Assembly: GCA_905250025.1 (NCBI GenBank)
Contig: CAJNOJ010000066.1
Coordinates: 124,001 to 188,000, forward strand
From: Adineta ricciae
Taxonomy: Eukaryota > Rotifera > Eurotatoria > Adinetida > Adinetidae
Length of the DNA: 64,000 bases
Direction of reading: 5' to 3'
Positions 48,201 to 60,864 of this stretch are shown here, one piece after another. The notes under the pieces are model-generated. The model did no database searches and was not told the DNA's origin. It saw only the letters and a list, made by a program, of their open reading frames with translations. A program made the position numbers and the translations under genes. Position 1 is the stretch's first letter, and the number at the start of each line of letters is the position of its first letter.

Positions 48201-50102
48201 TCATTTTCTAAACTTAACCGAGCGATTGCCACTTTCTAAAATTAAAATAAAGATCGTTTTTTTTGGAAAGAACATTAACAGGAAATAAACATGTATATTT
48301 CCGCTGTCAAAGCAAATCAAATTAGACGGGTCATGACTGCAACGTAGCAGTCTGAGAAACCCCCATGGAGCCAACTCGATTTTACTTTTTGACGTCTTCA
48401 CAAGTCTGATGAAAAGCATATTTGTTCATTTAGGCGTGGTTCGAATAATTCATTGACAATATCCATCGCTCCAAAACATCGTCTCATCAATAGTCCGCCA
48501 GCTGATTGGTAAGTTCGTATTCTAGTGGAAAAATCAATTTTTAACCGATACTATTTCCATTTTAGTCCTCCGGATGAATATCTATTGACCGCCACACGAA
48601 AACTAACGATTGATGAACTACATAAACATGCACAGGATGCTCGTTCGCTTTACCATGAATTTTGGGTATGTTATTTCAAAAGGCAATCAACAAATGTTTA
48701 ATTGTATTCTGCATCTGAATCTAGACAATTCCAACAAATCATCTCGAAAAACTCCGAATCTGTGGTGCTGGTACAAAGAATCGTTACGGAACAATCATTG
48801 CTAGTAAGATTACTTTCAACAATAAATCGCTTATTTTCATCTGATTCTTTTCAACAGATGAACATTCTCGAGTGAAACTACCCGAATTATCTGGTGATCC
48901 ACTTTCCTCCTATATCAATGCCAATTATGTGAAAGGTTTTCCCGATGAATCTCGTACATTTATTGCCACACAAGGTCCACTTGCAAATACAATCATTGAT
49001 TTCTATCGAATGATCTGGCAGGAACATGTGCCAGTTGTGGTGATGATTACGCGTTTATTCGAAAAAAATAAAGTAGGACGAATTCGAGCGAAGTTGATAC
49101 GAAACTGAAATGCGGCATTTAGGCCAAATGTGAAAGATATCTTCCAGATTCACGAAGTAATCAGTACGGACCGTTTCAAGTCCATGTCAAATCAGTTTCT
49201 CATCAATCAGATTATGAAATACGTCGTTTAATAATTGAAGTAGGAGATTCTTTTGTCCTTGAAAACGATCATATGACTATTTTGATTTTAGTTCGAAAAT
49301 GAGCAACGTGAAGTCGAACACTATTGGTATACCGGTAAGAACAAAAAAGAACAATCGAAAGGTGTGGGAGATATTTAATATTTGATTCTTTTGAATAGCA
49401 TGGCCTGATCAATCCTGTCCGGATGTCACACACCCCTTAATTGAACTTGTGAAAAAAGTGGAAATGAGTCGAATCGAGTTGAATAATACGAATAAAGCTG
49501 TTGGTCCGGTGGTTGTTCACTGCAGGTATATATTTGTTCTTTTGTTCACATTTGGAAAAAGAATGACGCCATAGACTTAGTTAGAAGTGTGGCATAGGTC
49601 TTCTGCGATCACAATAAGTAGCATGAAACAAAGCGACCTTCTCATTTATTATTCGATCCGTTGTGTTAATACATAATTAAATCGTTGGCCTTGCATGTCT
49701 ATCTACTTATCTTTTTTAGTTTTGTATATTTATATCTCTAATGTGTTGAGACGCGCGTAGGTTGATACGATGAAAAGATCACGCTAGAAGAACAGAAATA
49801 ATTGATAGCATGTTTCGACGTAATAAATTTTAATTATTCAAAATTACCACGACGTAGAACTTCGGAAGTAAAACAAATCTTTGTTTGCTTATTTTAGTGC
49901 TGGTATTGGACGAACCGGATGTTTTATTGCATTGAGCAATGGTATTAAGCAACTCGATAACGAACATATTGTTGACTTTGTTCGCATACTTTGTGATTTA
50001 CGTCGAGATCGTGGTGGAATGATTCAAACGAATGATCAATATCAGTTTGTGTATCAAGCATTGAGCGAATACGCTAGAACGTTGCAATCCTCAGCATCAT
50101 GA
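45260..50102 (+). CDS. Receptor-type tyrosine phosphatase of the PTPRR/PTPN5/PTPN7 (KIM) group
   Basis: These phosphatases bind and inactivate ERK/p38 through a kinase-interaction motif (KIM). Exons at 45260-45319, 45659-45775, 46608-46715 and 46774-47072 join in frame. They give a short extracellular part, a membrane span (YLSVGTVVIAALVTFLAV) and a basic cytoplasmic linker. The linker joins 48434 to create LLERRGSNNSLTISI, a textbook KIM with the regulatory serine. The catalytic domain follows: DPLSSYINANYVKGF, TQGPLANTI, MIWQEHVPVVVMI, HYWYTAWPDQ, the P-loop HCSAGIGRTGC and DRGGMIQTNDQYQFVYQ. All catalytic residues are present. The 5' end is uncertain: no signal peptide was found, so further upstream exons may exist. 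Confidence 0.87.
48114..48183 (+). promoter_or_regulatory. Alternative first coding exon of the phosphatase
   Basis: Starts with ATG (MEVESPTICCSYWSKPASLL) and ends in FKR plus two bases before a GT donor, in phase 2. It therefore joins the KIM exon at 48434 in frame (FKRR|RGSNNS). It would give a short form without the membrane span, as in vertebrate PTPRR. The exon is supported by frame and splice sites only. Confidence 0.55.
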
Positions 50103-50682
50103 TCCGTTACTTTTTTTTTCTATTTTCATCTCGTTTGTTTTTCTTTTTCATTGGTTGTCGATTGTTAGGTATTCTTCATTCGTTTATCTTCCTTACAGAT
50201 ATAAATTTATATTGGTGTGAGAAAAAACAGACCTCGTATTTGAAATAATACTTTATTTTCTTAAATGATCTTTACGTAATAGTGTGTGTGCGCGTGTTTA
50301 CGGTCTCTAATACTATTTTTCTTTGTATTGTTTTAACCAAAGATGACTCCTTTGCAAGGAGTATGTATATTTTTGAGAAAAAAAAACTTTAAAAAAAAGA
50401 GAGAAATACAAACGATCCCGGTAGTGACGCTATTTTTTAAACGTTGGTGTGTAACTCATCGAATGAACTCGTTTTATTTTATTTTTGTTTTGTTTTGTTT
50501 TTTTGGTTAGGGAATTTGTGTTGTTCTTCAGAACCCATTAACATTCCACTGTACAGTCGTATGATTTTATTGTGTTTTGTTTTCTTGATTATATAAAACA
50601 AAATGGATATACAGTAAAGGTTATTTTGGGAAGAAAAAGACGAGAGATTGAAGATCTGCATTTTTCTTTTTTTCGGTAGATT
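50103..50682. other. 3' UTR and spacer before NDUFA9
   Basis: T-rich sequence after the phosphatase stop. A long pyrimidine tract with TTCGGTAG lies about 4 bases before the NDUFA9 ATG and may be another leader acceptor. Confidence 0.45.
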
Positions 50683-52633
50683 ATGTCCACGGTGGCTTTA
50701 CAAACGAGTAAACGTTCACTTGTGAAATTACGTGCAGTCACATTACATATCGACTGTGCCTATGCATCCAACGATGCATCACTGCGATCGGCAAAGCCAG
50801 CAACATCGGTGACATTTGTCGGAGATAATTTACCCATTAACATGGGCTTGAATGAAGTCAAGTCACTTCGTTTAACTGATATGAGACGTGGCAGTGGTGG
50901 TCGAGCAAGTTTCAGTGGAATTGTTGCAACAGTTTTTGGCGCACAAGGGTTTGTTGGTGGTGTAACAGTGAATCGACTCGGTACCGCACAAACGAAATTC
51001 TTTTTCAAATCATCGTTTTCTCTTAATTTCCTTTTTTTTAACAGCAAAAGAAGGTTCGCAAGTAATTGTTCCCTATCGTGGTGATGTGTATGGTTTACGA
51101 GAACTCCGTGTCCTCGGTGATCTTGGTCAAATTCTATTTACAGTATGTAATATCTAGTCCTGAATCGAATGTCTTTTCCTCATAGAGGTTCTTATATTCA
51201 AGTATCATATGACACATCTAAAAACCTCCGAATCAAAATATAGGCAGACATATACTGATTCAACTCTTATTAAGTGCGCATGAGTGGGAAGATAGATCTG
51301 ACATGACATAGATTTTACTTTGTTTGGATAATTGACATATTTGACGGGACTATTTTTTAGCCATTTCATGGAAAAGACGAGGCATCAATTCGTCGTGCTC
51401 TGGAACACTCAAATGTCGTTATCAATCTAATTGGACGTCAAAGTGAAACTCGGTAAATCGATTTTGATCGTCATTTTTCCATTAATGTGCATTCATTCTT
51501 TCAATAGAAACTTTTCGTACGATGATGTTCATGTTAAAGTAGCGCGATCTATAGCGCGATTGGCACGTGAATGCGGTGTACAACGATTGATTCACTTTTC
51601 AGCTTTAAATGCTAGTCCCAATCCGCCAGCGATTATTATTCGCAAACCATCGCGATTTCTTCAATCGAAAGTAAGATTTACTATTGAAGTAAAAAAGAAA
51701 ACATAAGTCAACGAATTCTCACTGTTTTAAGTATGCTGGTGAATTAGCTGTGCGTGAGGAATTTCCTGATGCAACAATCTTTCGACCATCAGCTATTTTT
51801 GGAAATCAATATAATGATGGATTTATTGCATATCATTTCTCTCGATGTAAGATTGTCTGAGATATATCTTCGTGAAAAAGTATCTTTCCATTTAAGGGGT
51901 TCGACCGTCATCGTTTCTACGAGTCCCACTCTATGCATCAGGAGAAAAAACTATTAAAGCACCTATATATGTAAGTGATTCATTGCAATGTTCATTTAAT
52001 ATGATTGTTGGTTCTGAAAACGTCTTAGGTAAGCGATGTTTCTAACGCAATCTATGCAGCTATTCGAGAACCAATGAGTATTGGACAAACCTATGAGATT
52101 TATGGGTAAAAAAAAGGAGAGTCGAGCTCGAATACAGCTACTATTCTCTTTATTTTAATAGACCTGAACGTTATCAATTACGAGAATTAATCGAATACTG
52201 CCTCCGATACATGCGTCGGAAAAGTGTTATTACACCACTGACACCCGACGTTTTGTAAGCGAGTTTTTGTTCAAATGAAACGATTTCTATGCTTATATTT
52301 TAGTGTGAAAGCAATAGGAAATTACTTCTTTCATAAAAGTCTTTACAATATCGATCGTATGCAATGCGTAAGTTCTCTTCAATCTTGTTCTACTTTCTTA
52401 AACCGAACGAATCATTACAGGCTTATGTTTCGGACACATTTACACCTGGCTTACCTACCATTCGTGATCTAGGCATTGAACCAATCAAATTTTCAGATGC
52501 CATTGGAAATATTATGGCTTCAATGAGAAAGAGTGGTCGATATGTTGAAAATCCAGAAGATTTCTTGATACCTGACCCGCCGAAACCACTTTCACAAGAA
52601 TTTGAACTTTCATACAATGTATCCTATCCTTAA
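50683..52633 (+). CDS. NDUFA9: NDUFA9, accessory subunit of mitochondrial complex I
   Basis: NDUFA9 is an atypical short-chain dehydrogenase-fold subunit at the Q-module of complex I. A mitochondrial-type N-terminus precedes GGRASFSGIVATVFGAQGFVG, which holds the nucleotide-binding glycine motif. EGSQVIVPYRGDVY, LRVLGDLGQILF, HSNVVINLIGRQSET, HFSALNASPNPP, RPSAIFGNQYN, a KAPIYVSDVSNAI block and YEIYGPERYQLREL follow, all in the family order. The C-terminal blocks FTPGLPTIRDLGIEP and PLSQEFELS end at 52633. Several short introns separate the exons; one join is FLQSK|YAGELAVREEFPDAT. Confidence 0.93.
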
Positions 52634-55396
52634 CTTTGTTATTATGATCATTCTTTTATGTTTGAGAGATATCCAAGTAGTAGTTTACGGACATTTTTTC
52701 ATTTTCCTTCTCCATATAAATAAAAGAACACTTTTTACAACTAGTAATATGCATTTATATTGGATTGAAATTGTTATTTTCTGTCCTGAAACGACCGTTT
52801 TCTTTTACCTAGCAATCTACTAATTAGTTGACAGTTGTCCGTAGAATGCATTGTGAATGCAAAATAATCGAATCTGAAGAAAACTTTTTGTAAAGCCGAT
52901 ATTTCTTTGATCTATGAAAAACAATATGAATTGAATAACGACAAAGAAAATCGTCTCGCAGAGATTATCTCGATATGTGCGATTGATACGTGTTCTTGTG
53001 GATATGATCTTGTCTGGTTCTTTCTTAGATCTCTTGTTTGAATCTACATGTACCTGGGAATTCTCGACTAGTTTGAGTTTTTGTTCATTGCTTTTATGCT
53101 TATCTATGTTTCGAATTGTGTATACAACAACGCATATTGATTACAAGCGAAGAGAAATGAGCAAAAAACTGTGATTAATTTCGATTACACCAGAAACTCT
53201 ACAGATACTATCGACTAATGATCATTCAATTACATAGATATTAATCAATCTTCTAAAAACTACAAATAAATACGTGAAATTTGTATATATATATTTCGGT
53301 TAACTTCAAATTTTCTATTTTCGTCAGAGACGATACCGGATAATCATGTATCTGAAAATTGTGCGACCAGCTATCGGTTTTAGTTCCTTTATCCATATTT
53401 CTATTAGCATTATTTTCACATTTTTCGGTTTTGCGAGCAATTTGTGCATCAAAACGCACTTTGATCAACATATATTAATTCGACAGAAAATACGATGTTA
53501 TATATTTCGAACAGACAAAGCAATTCTCTGCAACTGCTTGTTACACTAAGTTTAATGTAACAAATGATTACTATAACATGCGAACAGATTTTGCCTGACT
53601 TTGTGCACAAAATCAACATTATCTTAAAAAAGGAAATTAAATCTAAACTTAATTATTTACCACATATAATAACCTTTCACAAATAGAGCATTTTTTTCGT
53701 GTGAACTACTAACAAACATAATCAGCAGTGACGATGATTGACGTGTTTGAAGAGAATTTGTCGTTTGAATGAATTCATCTGCAAAACTATAACCTTCGCT
53801 GTTCTTATTTCCAAGTAATCACCTATTCATAAGCATGAGTGTTCTACTCGAGAGTCGACAATCGATTTTTCCCGTCAATCTATATCATTCATCAAATTTT
53901 GATCTCTATTCAGTATTAATTATTAAATATTACAATGCCATATTTTTTTGAAAGTTGATTGGTATTAGAATGTAAGACAGTTTCTGACTTTTCGGCTATT
54001 AGGAGCAAGAATTGCCGATAAAGACTACTACTAGACCACATAAATGTAATTCTAAACTTCATTTCCGCGATATAAATAGTAATATGAAATTGCGTATTTC
54101 ATCGTTTACACAACGGAAGAGCGTGTTGACAATGATACGCAGTTATGTGAATGAAATGTGTGATTTACAAATAAATTCGAGTTTTTCTACTATTTCGTAG
54201 TGAAAAGCCGAAAGTAAAAAGTAATTTTCTTTCGTATTCACTCGATGAACGTCAAAATTTGAATCCATTTCCTAACAGAAGACGACAGAGTACATCAATG
54301 GTCATGTTGACTTGAGTGTGTTGTATGGAAAATAGAAAAACATTTGGAAATATCAATTTCTCGGATCCAATTCTATTAATGTGACAGTAATCTAAATGTT
54401 CCCATGAGACCAACATCTACTTCATCTTTATCGAGTACAACCCTTGAGAACAGATGAAACATGAGAGAATCGTACCATCATGTTTAGAAACATAGTGAAG
54501 CTCATTAAAAAATCTTCTGAAAGTATCCAGGTAGAATCGGAAAAAGTTAGTTGAGCAGAAAAAATCAAATGAAGAAAGACAAACATGCACACGACATAAG
54601 CATATATAACAATCAAATAAAACCTTGGAGCTTGAATCGTCCAATGAAGTGTAAACAACCCAAACTACTCCATTCAAACGCAACCTTGATAGAAATGGAT
54701 TCGCTGGTAAATGTCATTCCGCCACCGACGGCACGTTCAGATTACTATTTCAATCAAATCTCATATGGAATGCAATCGTCATCGTTTTGATTGTTTTCAT
54801 ATTCTTTAAATACGGTCAGATAATTTGTGTGACTTCCGCTGTAATTTATTTTGTTTTTTTTTGCCGCCCTGAATGTCTTCACGAGCAGAATTCCCCCGAG
54901 TAATATTATCTGTCGAACTGTCTGTCATAGTTAATTTTTATTTATTTCTATTAATGAAAATTATAAACTAAAGTAAAGTATGCGACTTAATAATCAAACT
55001 AATAATGAAAGTTCCAACATTCTTCCCTTGTCAAAATTATAATTCGCATGTCAAACGGAAGTGTTGAAGTGCCTCTCTTTTCTGTTCTTCATGATGAGTA
55101 CGCTGCTTGCCTGGTTAACTAAAACTATATAGTGCACGGCTTTAGTCGCCATGCGAGGAAAAATGCTTGTCATATTCCAAGTTTTTCGCTTTTTTTTCTC
55201 TTTCAAAGTCTCGTTAATACTTGTTTTCTTTGTCACAATTATTTCTCTTAACAGAATGATCATTTATTCAGTTTGATGTGAGCGACTGGCATCTCAAAGA
55301 GTTAGTCAACGCCTGGTTTAACACGTTCAATAAAGTTCATTGTAGTCGGTCGTTTAGCGACGAAAAGAGAAAATTGAACTAGTCAGTTATCAAAGC
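52634..55396. other. Long intergenic region without a recognised gene
   Basis: About 2.8 kb of AT-rich sequence. ORFs such as 54012-54200 and 54551-54790 are short and unlike any family. It presumably includes the upstream control region of the KChIP-like gene. Confidence 0.4.
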
Positions 55397-57516
55397 ATGA
55401 AACGTCTACAACATTATTGTAAGTAACAACCGGTTTTTTTGTACAATTAATGAAATACGAACGAGTATTGAAGACGATGGATAGAAGATCGATGAAAAGC
55501 CTCTTTTTCGTTAGTTCGGGTGAAAGGGGTTCTTGAAATAATGAATCTGACTAGAAATGCTTGACTCTTGCTGTTATTTCCTGCTATTTCTATTATTCTA
55601 TAGTATATGGTCTCGCGTGCGCTTGTTGTACGGCTCCTCCCTCATGTCCGCTTTCATAATATAATGAAAAACAAAGATTCTTTTTTTCTTTCTATCTCTC
55701 CTTCTGCGTGTCTTTCTCCATTCAAGATTCTCTCTGCGTCTTCATTTTCCGTCGTGTTTACTTACTGGGTGTTAGAAGACGATATATCAAACAATAAAAA
55801 GAAAACTCATCTAACAACAAAGCAATCTATATAACTGTGTACTCACGTATTTAATCGCATAGCGCATCAGATTCCCGTTGTAAATACTACATAAAAACTT
55901 CGCTTATCTTTCAAAAAAAAACCAATTCTATCGATCAATGTGCGTGTGCAAACTCAAGATGTTATAGCAATAGATTTCGTGAAACACTTAGAAGATCGTC
56001 GGATAATTCGAACCGAGAATTTCAAATATCAATCAAGTAGAAAGGAATACTGATGGAATCTTTTTCATGTAAGTGTTTTAACTAACCTCAAGTTTTCTCT
56101 CACTTTCCTTTTCTTTCTTCTAATCCGTAAGACGTTAATCACCATGTTGATATCGAGATTTATTACCGCATAGACGGACCCTAATATTCGCCTAATAAGT
56201 AATAATCAAAGCCTAAGAGCATAGATAAGAAGTCTTTAGTACATTAATAAAAACCAAAGATTGTCTTCTGTCTTTGCGAGACAATATTAAGTACGCGAAA
56301 ATTGTGTATTGACATGCCAGAACTTGTCTTTCATATAAACATTGCAGAGAAGATACGAACCAGCTGTTATTGTCAGTCTGAATAGTGCATAAACCGAAAG
56401 AAAACGATCGTGAAAGTATGAAAATATCAGAAGGACATTGATAATAACATTTCTGATGTAATCTACAGACAAACGTTCATACAATACTATTGACTAATAA
56501 TCTCTTCGATGAACATTTGATGTTTATTTTAGCGAATGATGATGATCCAATATCAATTTTTCCTAGTGAAATACGTAAAGTACCAAAAAGTTTAGAAGAT
56601 GTTGTACGAACAACAAAATTCAACAAATCAGAAATACGATTGCTCTACAAAGGTTTCAAACAAGTATAATTCGACAGTGTTGGATGAAAAGATCTCTTTT
56701 GAAGCATGTGTTTATCTTTTGATAGGAATGTCCAAGTGGTGCAGTGACTGAACGTGAATTTCAATCAATTTATTCACATTTTTTTCCACATGGTGATTGT
56801 CAACATTATACGCGTTTTCTGTTTCGTCTTTTGGATCGCCGAAAACGAACGTATTTCACCTTTGAAGTAAGATTACTCTCCAACCGAGTACTTTTCTTCT
56901 CTTCATCAATAGTACCGACGGGAACTCGAGATAACATCGGTACTTCTCATCTTATAAATCATTTATATTCGAAGTGTCAATCAAAAACAAATGAAAGAAC
57001 GATCGAAAACATGCTATTCTATCTATACTTTTAGGATTATGTTCAAACATTATCAGTACTGATTCGTGGCACTATCAAAGAAAAACTGCAATGGATCTTT
57101 CGCTTCTATGATATATCAGATGATGGAAAGTTAACGAAACAAGTATGTAAAGTTGATTTCAGATATTCATTATTGACATTCTTTGCTATTCGTTAGACAT
57201 TTGAAACAATCCTTCGTTCATTGTATAATCTTCTTGGACCTAATAGTTATATTCACCAACCGGTTACTGAAGACACCCTTGCAAAACATTCAGCTATGCT
57301 ATTCGAAGTAAAATTCTTTCAAATAACCTACTTTTCCTATTTAGTATCGTGTAGAAACTTGATTTTCAACATGCTGGCACTATCAATTTTGAAGATTTTG
57401 AGAAATATTGTCTATGTGTATGTAAAGAACTTCTATTGGTCATTATTGAATTGTTTCATCTTTAGAACGAACAATTGATGCATTCAATCAACATACTTTC
57501 ATCGACTGCGATTTGA
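55397..57516 (+). CDS. KChIP-like (Kv channel-interacting) EF-hand protein
   Basis: KChIPs are neuronal calcium sensors that bind Kv4 channels. The core (exon from 56533) reads FPSEIRKVPKSLEDVV, FNKSEIRLLYKGFKQ|ECPSGAVTEREF, IYSHFFPHGDCQHYTRFLF, FEDYVQTLSVLIRGTIKEKL, then WIFRFYDISDDGKLTKQ and LRSLYNLLG, closely following KChIP. The last exons give FEKLDFQHAGTINFEDFEKYC and NEQLMHSIN, ending STAI. The EF-hand 4 exon uses a CGTGTAG acceptor. All calcium loops look defective at key positions. Exon 1 (55397-55418, MKRLQHY) ends in phase 1 and fits the common exon; an alternative is at 56053. Confidence 0.86.
56053..56068 (+). promoter_or_regulatory. Alternative first coding exon of the KChIP-like gene
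   Basis: ATG plus four codons (MESFS) ends in one base before GTAAGT, the same phase as the 55397 exon, so it splices in frame to 56533. Vertebrate KChIP genes also vary the N-terminus by alternative first exons. Use of this exon is inferred. Confidence 0.5.
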
Positions 57517-58264
57517 AAGATCGCTATTTAATTGTTGTGTCTTCTTCTTTTAAAACTTGTGTATACATTTACTTTTAAAAATGTAATAAAAATCCCAATG
57601 GTTTAATCAGAGCTGTTTACAATTAGTTGGAAACACAATTGATTATTTTTCTCTTTTGTCTAACATATAAAACTACAGAATTATCATTCACGAAGATCCC
57701 GACGTTATCAGATATGTTTTTTTTTATCTTGGTAATCCATCAGAAAAGAAGCAAATTCTAATGACAAATTTTGTACTATGATTAGACAGTTGATATACTT
57801 GAAACATCATTTTTCTTCTCTCTTCTGTTTTGATCATCAGAATCACAATCGCGAAGTACACATATTAAACCATCTCATGAGAATTTCACTTTTCGAATAA
57901 CTTAATTAGTGTTCCAATCAATGACAAGTCTATCTCCAAGGATTAACAAGATCTTCATGTAGAACATAATCCAATTTCGCAGTGATATGTTTTGTTTTCA
58001 ACGAATGACTAATCGATGAAAACGGATTATCACAATGAGGTGGTATTTCCACAGGTGTTTTATTAGATATACAATAAGAACAGAAAGAAAAACTTCGTAG
58101 GATTTGATAATATAAAAAAAACAACAATATCAATAAACACATCAATCGAATTCAATTGTCCATTGCGAATGACTTCCACTCTCATTATTTTAATACCTCA
58201 ATGTAGACTTATTCTTTGCAATGAATCTAAATTAGAAAAGGAGATTTTAATCGATTGATGAGTT
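57517..58264. other. Convergent spacer between the KChIP-like gene and CDC73
   Basis: AT-rich 3' sequence; a short minus-strand ORF (57930-58145) shows no family signature. Confidence 0.4.
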
Positions 58265-60319
58265 TCACTTGAATGAAACATACTGATCAAGAGAATCCCA
58301 AAACGTTCGCAGACGAGCACAGTCAAGATGACGTTTGTTTTGATCCAATTCAATGAGATGTACTGACCATTTTGCAATATTTGCATCTGTTTTCAATTGT
58401 CCCCATTTGATGTGGTATGCTTTAACTAATTAAGCATCAAATGAGACATTTCCTTTTCAAAGAAATTGTCAACATACTTTTTTGAAAGATTTCTACTGGA
58501 TTGCCTCCCCATGGCCAGCCTTTGAATTGCCAAGCTGGACCTTGTGCAAATACAGCGACCACACGTTCATCCCTATGTTACATAAAACATAAATATACTT
58601 CAATGTGTTCTTATTAACCAAATCGCCTACCAATCTTGCTTCGTTAATCGAAGTGGATCATCAGTGATTCGATAGGGCACTGTTAAATTTCCCTTTTTAC
58701 GTTGTATTAATATGTCTCCATCACGTTTCGTTCCACTGGCTTTACCTTCTTCAGTTGAGATGTATCTAAATAATAAAATTACATGTTTTTCTCCGTGTAT
58801 GAATATTCTAATGAGATTTACTTCATATCTTCAAGTAATTCTTTACAATTATATCTTGTTATCAGTGATGTCAGCGCGGGTGGAATAATTATGATTGGTG
58901 TTCGCGATGGACGTTTCGATGAATCTGCATTCGTTGATTGTAATTTGTCAGTAGCCGGAGTGAGCGGTTTGGGTATTGAAGAACTTGCTGCCGACTAACA
59001 TACGAAGAAGGAGAATGTGAACGATATGGAACTGAAAGATCTTACCAGAAGTTTATTTGGTGTTGCACCTTCAGTCACTGTTTTCAATGTTAAACCGTGA
59101 TATGAAGCATGTGTATCGATTTTGAATTCCGAATCATCTCGGGGCACGAACTTCTCTTGATTATATCGAGAATAACCTTCAACAGGCGCACGTGTAGTTG
59201 TCTGAAGAGAAAGGAGAATACATTAGGAAAGGAAGATTTGAAGATTGGGAACACCTTACATCACGAACTGGTGATACATGCGCAGCAAGTGCTTCTTGTT
59301 TTTGTTCACTTTCTTCTCTAGCTTTGATCGAATTCAATATGGAAAGAATATCTTTAGCGAAATTCTATGGAAATCAAATGTTCAGTTGGAATCCGAATTG
59401 AAAAATTTTCATCTTTACTTTGTTCGAACTTTGCAAAACCGTCGAACGATTTCTCCACGTTCGTTCACGTTTCATAATTTCAAATGTATCTGCTGTGATT
59501 GATACTGGTTCGGTGCTTGGCTCTGGCGTATCTTCGTTTTCTTTGAAATCGACAATTTTATCACGAGCTGTCGCACGAAATTTAGCTCGAATTTTAAGAA
59601 TAGCTTCTGTTGACAGTTCTCCGGACAATGGACGAATTTGATCAGCAGCTAATTCTTTGCTTTTGCCATCAAATTTCTTCTCTCGGCGATTTTTAATCTT
59701 TTCAATATCATCATCTTCAACACGAGGAATTTTAGCAGCATCCATGCGAGGATCTTCGGCAGGCCGTTTGTTCACTGAAAAAAAGAAGATATTCCATAGA
59801 CAGATCGACTTTTCAGTTGTCAATCAACTGGCAAGTTACCTTGCAATGGCCGCTGCATAGAAATCTCCAATGAAGCATTCTTATCGATACGATCCGCTGT
59901 AGTTGTTTGACCGGTAAGATATGCGAGCAGCTCTTTACGATCTGGACGACTAATAGCTGGAATATTTTTTTCCTAAAGAAAAACAAACCAATGCATTGAG
60001 CAACTTATTCGCCTCGTCGATCGACTACATACGCCAGCTTTTTTGACATAGTTAGCATGTTGTAAGTCAACATTCTTCAAAAGGAACACAATACTTTCAA
60101 GAGTATAATAATCTTTGGGTGTGTTGTCTTTTCCAGTACTAAAATGAAAACATGCGTGTAGGAAAAACCCATTGGTAAATGAATATACCCATAAACAAGA
60201 TAATTTGTTTTAACATCTTTTGGATACGCAAGATCATTGAAAACAAATCGATCACCGTCGATTGTATACTCTTTGTTTTCGATTGTAAATTGTCGCAGTA
60301 GACTAAGCGCATCAGCCAT
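58265..60319 (-). CDS. CDC73: CDC73/parafibromin, PAF1 complex subunit
   Basis: CDC73 is a PAF1-complex subunit that works with RNA polymerase II in the nucleus. The start [51 protein letters not shown] and [13 protein letters not shown] match the N-terminal domain. [19 protein letters not shown] carries the basic nuclear-localisation region. The later block [27 protein letters not shown] is conserved. The C-terminal Ras-like domain has [47 protein letters not shown] and [17 protein letters not shown], ending SFK at 58265. Introns are short and traced joins are in frame. Confidence 0.96.
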
Positions 60320-60863
60320 GTTGTAATATCAATCAAGATGAGATTTCAATGTGAGTAGGTAAGTAGTGAATACAAGAAGATGCAGTACCAGTCAAAAAAT
60401 AAAATAAATAAATAAACAGGCCCTTATTTTCTAATTGGTTTACTGCAATCAACCAATCAGATCTATCGAGGAGCGCTACATTCGTCGTCAAAATTGAACC
60501 ATTGAGCATCTATTGTTATTGTTATGATATAGTTGGTTCGCTTTTCACATTTGTTTTTTCCCTTGCTGATAAACAAATGAAATGCGTCATGAAAATTTCA
60601 TATTGACTTTCAATGGAAATATTTTTCTCGTTTTCTAGATTGATTTGAACAGTATTGAACGTACAATGTGCTGCATGTGAGAAAAAAGAACGATTTCTGT
60701 AGAGGACCAAGAGTCGGACGAATGTTGCTCTTCCAAGGTTAATAACATTCAACGAAGCGGCGGCGACAGCAGCCGCTTGTCTGTTTGTTCAAGGCAATTG
60801 CGAAAGAAAAAGAAGAAAAGGCAGACCTCCTCTATTCATACGCACATACAGGGTCGATTGCGA
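60320..60863. other. Upstream region of CDC73, ending at an N
   Basis: Noncoding 5' flank of CDC73; the sequence to its right ends abruptly at 60864. No element was identified. Confidence 0.4.
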
Positions 60864-60864
60864 N
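60864..60864. other. Ambiguous base N cutting the ankyrin gene
   Basis: The ankyrin frame that runs leftwards (minus strand) ends at this N inside an exon and no continuation is found beyond it. Likely an assembly join or collapsed gap. Confidence 0.75.

Noticed and set aside
52634-55396. Search for a hidden gene in the 2.8-kb gap
   Set aside because: All frames contain frequent stops and the short ORFs show no conserved pattern or splice-compatible chain.
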